Shown piece by piece: positions 56,798 to 64,000 of a DNA stretch of 64,000 nucleotides. Numbering within the stretch: the first letter of the stretch is position 1; every line of letters begins with the position of its first letter. Below the pieces are notes generated by a model, which was not told the origin of the DNA, made no database searches, and worked only from the letters and a program-made list of their open reading frames with translations. Source of the DNA: Cepaea nemoralis (taxonomy: Eukaryota; Mollusca; Gastropoda; Stylommatophora; Helicidae); assembly GCA_014155875.1 (NCBI GenBank), contig JACEFZ010018365.1, positions 515,501 through 579,500 on the forward strand, in the 5' to 3' direction. Both the position numbers and the translations under genes were made by a program.

Positions 56798-57500
56798 CTG
56801 ACTGTCTGCTATTTACTATGTCATCTCTCATAATGAACCCTATTTCATATTTGGATCCTCTCTATATTATTTCATTCTGCTTATATTTTATTTCTCATGA
56901 TTCCACAGATTATGTTTAATCTAATGACTATGATTATATGTTTTTTGTTTGAACATTGTTTTGTTTTCTGATTGAGCTTTGCACCACAAATTTCTCGATT
57001 TTGTGTGTATTCTAGTTGTAATTATGCTGTAATTGATTCAACGGGCAAGACGGCGTTTACCTGCAAAGCGTTGTGGAACATAATGAGCACGGCATGGCAC
57101 GAAGAGCGCCCTGGTCATCCACTGCATCTGTATTCGTCTTCAGTTGTCTCGACTTGTCTTGCCACTGGATTCAGATGGACTCAGGCGAGAGAGTGAGGTC
57201 GACGAATTTCGCAACTCTTCCTCACTTTAATCCAAGTCATCGCGCAAGTCATTCTTCATCCAACATCATATATCACCTTCAAGCCCTGTGGCGATGGGCG
57301 AGCGGCGAAACGGCAGGCGTGGGTACGTTGGCAGCTGTAGTCGCAGACCTGCACACAGGCGGATCAGGCCATATGGTCGTCTTCTACTGACCGGAGCAGC
57401 AGTGGGATTCGGCAGCCCCCTGAGCGACTGAGCAGCCCTCTATAGGAACACACTGCTCACCTCCATAGCATGAGGAAGGGGCTAGAAAAGGTGCCCTAAA
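56798..57500 (+). other. Probable 5' leader of LINE 5
   Basis: From about 57040 the sequence turns GC-richer and runs into the LINE 5 endonuclease without a break, as expected of its leader. 56798-57040 shows no feature. Open stretches here have no recognisable domain. Confidence 0.5.
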
Positions 57501-57502
57501 CA

Positions 57503-58440
57503 TTGTCTGCTCCAACACTACCTAACCAGCTAGCCGCTGTTGGTGGGTACCCTAACTGCGGTCGACATACAAACAAAGATAAAACAAGCAAAGCTAAAAG
57601 AGTAAACCGTATTCCTTTAACAATTGGAACTTGGAATGTACGCACCCTACTTGACAGAGACGGCGCGTCGGGTCCAGAGAGACGAACAGCACTGATTGGG
57701 AGAGAACTGGGCAGGTACAACATCGACATTGCAGCCGTGAGCGAGATACGACTTGCAGAAGAAGGCCAAATCTGTGAAATAGGTGCCGGCTACACATATT
57801 TCTGGAGTGGAAGGAAAAGCGAGGAAAGACGCCATTCCGGTGTGGGATTTGCCATTAAGTCGGCTCTGGTCGGCAAATTAGCTCATGACCATTAAGTTGC
57901 CCCTGCTGAATGGAAGGAAGCATGCAACCATTGTGTGTCTACGCACCAACTATGACCAACGAAGATAATGTCAAGAATAAGTTCTATGAGGACCTGCACA
58001 ATGTACTAACATCTGTTCCCAAAGGAGACAAACTTATACTCCTTGGGGACTTCAATGCAAGAGTAGGCACGGACACCACCTCTTGGAGTGGCATTATTGG
58101 AAAGCATGGAGTCGGAAATTGTAAGAGCAATGGACTCCTCCTCCTTCAGACATGTGCCGAACATGATCTCCTGATTACGAAACACAATTTTCCGTCTCCC
58201 CATTAGAAATAGGACATCGTGGATGCACCCGCGCTCGAAACACTGGCACCTCATTGACTATGTCATCATTAGGAGGAGTGACAGACAAGACGTTCGAGTG
58301 ACATAATCCATGTGTGGTGCCGAATGTTGGACAGACCATCGTCTCATTGTCTCGAAAATAAACATTCACATCAGGCCACCACGGCGTCCTCAAGGGGTCA
58401 AATGCAAAAAACAGCTAAATTTCAATAGCCTAAAGCAGCA
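57503..58440 (+). pseudogene. LINE 5 APE endonuclease, frameshifted
   Basis: The reading begins IGTWNVRTLLDRDGASG, GRYNIDIAAVSEIRLAEEGQ, YFWSGRKSEERRHSGVGFAI, then a stop at 57893-57895. It continues in another frame with [38 protein letters not shown] and [19 protein letters not shown], then a stop near 58206. A further shift gives SWMHPRSKHWHLIDYVI and CGAECWTDHRLIVS near 58220-58350. The catalytic Asn, Glu, Asp and terminal DHR blocks are all visible, so only the frame is lost. This is the target-nicking domain of a widespread animal LINE family; I do not assign the clade. It joins the RT at 58446. Confidence 0.82.
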
Positions 58441-58445
58441 ATAAA

Positions 58446-60940
58446 ATGCAGCAGTCGTTTGAAAATATGCTGGAAGACCGCCTCAAGCCCAATGCTGCAG
58501 CTAAACAGGATGCAGAAACAGAATGGAGAGCCCTAAAGGACACAATTTACAACACTGCTATGGAAATCCTGGGTCCAGTCCCCCGAAAGCATAAAGACTG
58601 GTTTGATGAAAATTCCGAAGACATCAACCAATTGCTGACCGAGAAAGATCTTCTCCTCAAGGAACATTTGAAGGACCCGAAGTCAACATCAAAGAAAGAT
58701 GCCTTCAAGAACATTCAGAGAGTAGTGCAGCAGAAACTTCGGCACATGCGGGAAGGAGGCTGAGCAGCAAAGCTGATGAAATTCAGGGCTTTGCTGACAG
58801 ACATGACATGAAAAACTTCTACGACTCACTGAAAGCGGTCTATGGTCCTACATCACCAGGCATAGTTCCCCTCCTCAGTGCAGATGGGGGAACATTGGTC
58901 ACCGATAAGAAAGAAATCCTTCAACGCTGGGCAGAGCATTTCAGCAACATCTTAAATGCAACTTCCTTCTTCGATGATGAAACCATCAACTGCCTTCCTC
59001 AAGTTTTAACATTGGTCACCGATAAGAAAGAAATCCTTCAACGCTGGGCAGAGCATTTCAGCAACATCTTAAATGCAACTTCCTTCTTCGATAATGAAAC
59101 CATCAACTTCCTTCCTCAAGTTTCCATCAATGAGACACTTGATGACCTGCCAACCATGGTGGAAGTAAACAAAGCCATCCAGCAACTCTCCAGTGGCAAG
59201 GCATCTGGTCCTGACTCCATCCCAGCAGAGATATACAAGGCAGGTGGGCCAGTCCTAACAGAGCAACTTCACCAAGTCTTTACAAACATATGGGTGAACG
59301 AGACCATGCCACAAGATTTCAAAGACGCGTCAATAGTCCACCTTTACAAACGTAAAGGAAACCGCCAATCCTGTGACAACCACCGAGGCATCTCCTTGCT
59401 TTCAGTTGCAGGGAAGATACTCGCCAGAATTCTTCTCAATCGCCTCACGGCCCATCTCGATCAAGGTCTTCTTTCTGAGAGTCAATGTGGCTTCAGAAAA
59501 GAACGTGGAACTGTTGAGATGATTTTCGCTGCTAGGCAGCTGCAAGAGAAATGTCAGGAACAGAACTGCGAAATGTTCTCCACTTTCATTGACCTTACCA
59601 AGGCTTTTGATACAGTCAGCAGAGAAGGACTGTGGAAGATTATGGCAAAATATGGCTGTCCACGAAAGTTTGTCCAAATAGTGCGACTATTTCATGATGG
59701 CATGCAGGCAAGAGTACAGGAAAATGGTGAACTGTCTGAACCCTTTCCTGTCACCAATGGAGTGAAGCAAGGATGTGTCCTGGCACCAACACTGTTCAGC
59801 CTCATGCTTTCAGCCATGTTGATGAATGCCTTCGAGAACGACGACATTGGAATAGACATCAACTACCGTATGGATGGAAAGTTATACAATCTGAGAAGGC
59901 TGAAAGCTAAAACCAAAATTAACAGCGACACCGTCAGAGAGCTCCTGTTTGCTGATGATTGCGCTCTATACACCAACTCAGAGGCGGACATGCAACATAA
60001 TGTTTCAGCTTTCTCAGATGCCTGTGCCATCTTTGGGCTCAATATCAACTTGGAGAAGACTGTAGTTATGTACCAGCCAGCTTCAGGGAATAATCACACT
60101 TTGCTGAATATCAAAGTGAATGATCATAGACTAAGTGTTGTGGACAAATTCACCTATCTTGGCAGCACCGTGTCACAAGCTGCCACAATTGATGACGAAG
60201 TGAGTGCAAGAATCTCCAAGGCCAGCTCTGCCTTTGGCAGACTGTACAAGAATGTATGGGATAGAACTGTAATAAGCCTGCAAACAAAGCTAAAAGTCTA
60301 CAAAGCAGTTGTATTATCCACACTGCTATATGCTTGAGACACCTGGACTGTTTATCAGCGACACGCTAGGAAATTAAACCACTTCCACACAGTCTGCCTA
60401 AGGAAGCTACTGAAGATTAAATGGCAAGACAAGATCACAGACACTGAAGTCCTAGAAAGAGCATCCATGCCCAGTATCCACACTCTACTGATGAATAATC
60501 AGATTCGCTGGGCTGGTCACGTGACACGCATGCCAGATCACAGGCTCCCTGAACGAATTTTTTATAGCGAACTGCGTTGTGGTAAACGCTCCCAAGGTGG
60601 CCAGAGGAAACGCTTTAAAGACACTCTGAAAATCTCACTGAATGCTTTTGCAATTCATCATGACACCTGGGAGGCTGCAGCCAGAGACCGAAATTCGTGG
60701 CGTGCATCATTACGCAAGGGTGCAGTCATATGTGAGGCAACCAGGACTGCAAGAGCTGTGAAGAAAAGGCAGGACAGAAAAACCACTGCAGGAAATCCTC
60801 ATCCAGAAACGTCAAACATTCTTTGCCCACATTGTCAAAGAACATTTCGAGCCAAAGTAGGCCTTATCAGCCATCTTAGAACCCACGGCTCCATACCTTC
60901 AACCCCACTGGATGAAATGAATGGTCATCATCATTCTTGA
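58446..60940 (+). pseudogene. LINE 5 reverse transcriptase with C-terminal C2H2 zinc finger
   Basis: A connector (58446-58763) ends in a stop, followed by the RT (58808-60337): GKASGPDSIPAEIYKAG, CDNHRGISLLSVAGKILARI, STFIDLTKAFDTVSREGL, NGVKQGCVLAPTLFSLML, the catalytic LLFADDCALYT near 59945-59975, and KFTYLGSTVS. A TGA at 60335-60337, in place of the family's cysteine codon after LLYA, truncates it. The same frame then continues through the thumb (WAGHVTRMPDHRLPERIFYS) to a zinc finger, CPHCQRTFRAKVGLISHLRT, ending at 60940. An in-frame 117-bp tandem duplication (58892-59008 and 59009-59125) doubles the LVTDKKEILQRWAEHFSNIL region. The tail region is GGTCATCATCATTC. Confidence 0.88.
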
Positions 60941-60975
60941 TGGACAAACAACACAACAACATGCTGTAATTAGCT

Positions 60976-61985
60976 GAGTTGCGACACCAAAAGTTAATTA
61001 GTTTTATATTGATGGTACTGAGCCCCTATTAGTTAGGTGTGATCTGTGTTGATTTTAACTAATAGTTGAGATTAAAGTGGCAGTATTATAACAGTATAAT
61101 ATTGATTTGAAAATCTTCACTTGTGTGTGAGCTATTATTGCACTGTCGTGAATTGTTGAAAGAAAACTGGATGTCCGCTGTACGACCTGGTTGAGGTCTT
61201 GTAAACGAAATGGGTGTAAGTTATACACCAGATGACTTTTCATTGACAGCTCTAAAAGAACGTGAACGATGTTCTCTTACACAATGGTAACAAATATGGC
61301 TCAATTGCGGTTGCCCATCCTACTACAATGAAGAAGGAGTATGCTACAATAAGCTCAGTTCTGAAAAAAAAAACAAAAATTTTAAATCTAAGTATTTAGA
61401 AATAACTGGATGGGTTGTGTAGATATGAAAATGATGAAATTCGTTCTTGGATAGCAAAGGTGATTCTCCAAATATCCATGCTATACATAGTTGTGGGATA
61501 GTTAGGCAAAAGATACGCACTAGACGAAGAAATAGTTGGAGAAGAACATTTCGTCAACAAGTTTCTCATTGGTCGAACAAAAGTTCTACTGCCACCATTA
61601 CAGGAGACTGCAGTGTTGCTGACTGTATGTGCACCACAGTGAAACAACAAATACAATTTACAACAATTCAAAACAATCACAACAATCTCACTTAACAGAG
61701 AGTATATCTAATATTGAACGACCAGTGCAAATTCTCTAATATATTTAACAGAATCACTGATGACGCGATAGCACAACGGATAAACGTAAACGTTTACAAT
61801 TAACACCAGAATACCGTGGAACACAGTCGAGAGCAGATTTTCCACGACGGGACATATCTTTGTCTTTATTTATAGAGGATAGAAACACAACGATGCCCCC
61901 TCCTCCGCACACATAATAATGACACAGGAAAGACAGAGTGATAGAACGTGTGTCTGAACTTTGCACCACAAGGACCACCGAACTC
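60976..61985. other. No recognised gene
   Basis: About 1 kb without tandem repeats or domains that I can identify. A short open stretch at 61447-61695 has no recognisable motif. Confidence 0.55.
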
Positions 61986-62173
61986 ATACAATATACAAAC
62001 TACAAACAATATACAAACTACAAACAATATACAAACCACAAACAATATACAAACTACAAACAATATACAAACCACAAACAATATACAAACTACAAACAAT
62101 ATACAAACTACAAACAATATACAAACCACAAACAATATACAAACCACAAACAATATACAAACTACAAACAATA
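61986..62173. repeat. 18-bp minisatellite, about 10 units
   Basis: Units of AATATACAAACTACAAAC, with CCACAAAC variants. Open in all frames because the unit is six codons without stops. Confidence 0.95.
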
Positions 62174-62329
62174 CACTAAACTTTCCTTGCTCCTGTCCGA
62201 GGATCGACGTTGTCTTTTTCCTAGTGCCTTTCCTTGAGTGGCTGGCGCAGGCTAGGGTCCTTCACTTCCCCACAGGCAAGTAGGGAGCACCCCAGACATA
62301 AAAATGGATAGATACGGTAGGAACAGCAG

Positions 62330-63402
62330 TTACTCGGATACAGTTAGGACAGGCACCCACTGGGTGGAGCAAGTAACGCAGGCAGTAACAGCAAGTACTC
62401 GGATACAGTTTGGACAGACACCTCCTGGGTGGAGCAAGTACTCGGATACAGTTAGGACAGACACCCCCTGGGTGGAGCAAGTACTCGGATACAGTTAGGA
62501 CAGACACCCCCTAGGGTGGAGCAAGTACTCGGATACAGTTAGGACAGACACCCCCTGGGTGGAGGAAGTACCGCAGGCAGTAACAGTAAGTACTCGGATA
62601 CAGTTTGGACAGACACCTCCTGGGTGGAGCAAGTACTCGGATACAGTTAGGACAGACACCCCCTGGGTGGAGCAAGTACTCGGATACAGGTAGGACAGAC
62701 ACCCCCTGGGTGGAGGAAGTACTCGGATACAGTTTGGACAGACACCTCCTGGGTGGAGCAAGTACTCGGATACAGTTTGGACAGACACCTCCTGGGTGGG
62801 GCAAGTGCTCGGATACAGTTAGGACAGACACTCCCTGGGTGGAGCAAGTACTCGGATACAGTTAGGACAGACACCCCCTGGGTGGAGCAAGTACTCGGAT
62901 ACAGTTAGGACAGACACCCCCTGGGTGGAGGAAGTACCGCAGACAGGAACAGCAAGTACTCGGATACAGGTAGGACAGACACCCCCTGGGTGGAGGAAGT
63001 ACTCGGATACAGTTAGGACAGACACCTCCTGGGTGGAGGAAGTACCGCAGACAGGAACAGCAAGTACTCGGATACAGGTAGGACAGACACCCCCTGGGTG
63101 GAGGAAGTACTCGGATACAGTTAGGACAGACACCTCCTGGGTGGAGCAAGTACTCGGATACAGTTTGGACAGACACCTCCTGGGTGGAGCAAGTACTCGG
63201 ATACAGTTTGGACAGACACCTCCTGGGTGGAGCAAGTACTCGGATACAGTTAGGACAGACACCCCCTGGGTGGAGCAAGTACTCGGATACAGTTAGGACA
63301 GACACCCCCTGGGTGGAGGAAGTACCGCAGACAGGAACAGCAAGTACTCGGATACAGGTAGGACAGACACCCCCTGGGTGGAGCAAGTACCGCAGGCAAG
63401 AA
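62330..63402. repeat. 43-bp minisatellite with a higher-order spacer
   Basis: Units read GTACTCGGATACAGTTAGGA, CAGACACCCCCTGGGTGGAG, CAA, with TTTGGACAGACACCTCC and CAGGTAGGAC variants. A spacer such as GTACCGCAGACAGGAACAGC recurs near 62375, 62567, 62932, 63042, 63324 and 63387, defining longer composite units (for example the near-identical blocks at 62932-63041 and 63042-63150). Confidence 0.95.
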
Positions 63403-64000
63403 CTTCAGTTATAGACGTCCACGTTGAAATCGGCAGATGTAGTTGATGTTGAAGAAAAATGACGTTCACGAACAATTGAAGATTCTCTGGCACAAATTAA
63501 ACAAACAGATTCAACTCACGACATGTATGTTGACGTCACATGAATGTGCGAGTTTAACATGGGCAGCTGATGACACGGTGAAAGTATTGTTGAAACGTTC
63601 TTGTCGTGTTGTCTGTTGGCTGTTGTTGATGTAGTTCACATTTGGCGCCCCCCCCCCCGATCCAAGTCTGGCACGATGTTACTTTATATGTAAATGATGA
63701 TATCTAGGGTGTCTTGGAACTCAGGTGCACATCTCTGTGACTCTTCTCGTCATTTTGCTCGCTTAAATTGTTCTTCTCGCAGATGAGCTCAATGGAGTAG
63801 ACACAACACACAGCGGCAGCCCGACAACTTTATTGTTCTATGGTGCACACAAAATAGTACCTCTGTAGCCAGCACAGCTGTTCACATCCTTATGATCCAG
63901 CACTCCTACACAGGTTTGTCAGATTGGCTTTTTAAACGCCAAATCTGACAAATCTGCGTTTAAAAAAACCCGATTTGGCATCAAAATATCGGTTTGGCGT
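63403..64000. other. Unassigned right edge
   Basis: No gene recognised. It contains a run of C at 63646-63657 and an inverted repeat at 63915-63952 described separately. Confidence 0.5.
63915..63952. repeat. Imperfect inverted repeat (hairpin)
   Basis: TTTGTCAGATTGGC (63915-63928) faces GCCAAATCTGACAAA (63938-63952); they pair except for one missing T. The same GATTTGGC phrase recurs twice more before the window ends, which may mark the end of an element continuing to the right. Confidence 0.7.

Noticed and set aside
62262..63493. Repetitive readings on both strands over the 43-bp array
   Set aside because: By-products of a low-stop tandem repeat. The unit is not a multiple of three, so three frames are cycled through.

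Overview
This is metazoan, repeat-dominated nuclear DNA. Several features suggest an invertebrate, probably a mollusc or another lophotrochozoan: Gmr1-type Ty3/gypsy elements, RTE and other APE-type LINEs, animal Helitrons, tRNA-derived SINEs, and one short exon-like coding stretch that resembles a protein family I associate with molluscan genomes. The lineage is an inference. I see no prokaryotic operons, rRNA genes, intact tRNA genes or CRISPR arrays. Only one stretch (20606-21436) looks like host coding sequence, and it is frameshifted.

Layout. 1-2.4 kb: a decayed minus-strand LINE split by a hAT-type MITE. 2.5-3.5 kb: two tRNA-like SINE heads and a 45-bp minisatellite. 3.5-10.4 kb: a 70-bp satellite interrupted in register by a nearly full-length RTE LINE. 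10.4-20.5 kb: about 10 kb of satellite whose + strand is almost only A and C. 20.6-21.4 kb: the host-like exon. 21.4-23.0 kb: no recognisable gene. 23.1-24.5 kb: a 54-bp satellite carrying a palindrome. 24.5-35.1 kb: a three-level nest, in which an 18-bp minisatellite is split by a three-LTR non-autonomous element, itself split by a 7.9-kb Gmr1-like Ty3/gypsy retrotransposon. 35.2-42.4 kb: an RTE copy broken up by a SINE, another LINE, a Helitron and two further short insertions, followed by part of a different LINE. 42.4-50.6 kb: a second, internally deleted Gmr1-like element on the minus strand. 50.6-53.4 kb: fragments of three or more LINEs. 53.7-56.8 kb: 62-bp and 47-bp satellites with a second Helitron. 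57.0-61.0 kb: a nearly full-length but broken LINE with a C-terminal zinc finger. 62.0-63.4 kb: 18-bp and 43-bp minisatellites.

How the parts fit together. The window is a stratified insertion site. Target-site duplications (TSDs) or empty-site junctions can be read for most insertions: 8 bp for hAT, 9 bp for two RTE insertions, 5 bp for all three LTR elements, 12 bp for a SINE and a truncated LINE, and A|T without duplication for the Helitrons. These give relative ages. The most notable content is the Gmr1-like element: a Ty3/gypsy retrotransposon whose integrase lies upstream of reverse transcriptase, with LTRs about 1% diverged. Nearby are a partner copy with almost identical LTRs but no catalytic integrase or RT core, and a non-coding LTR-int-LTR-int-LTR element.
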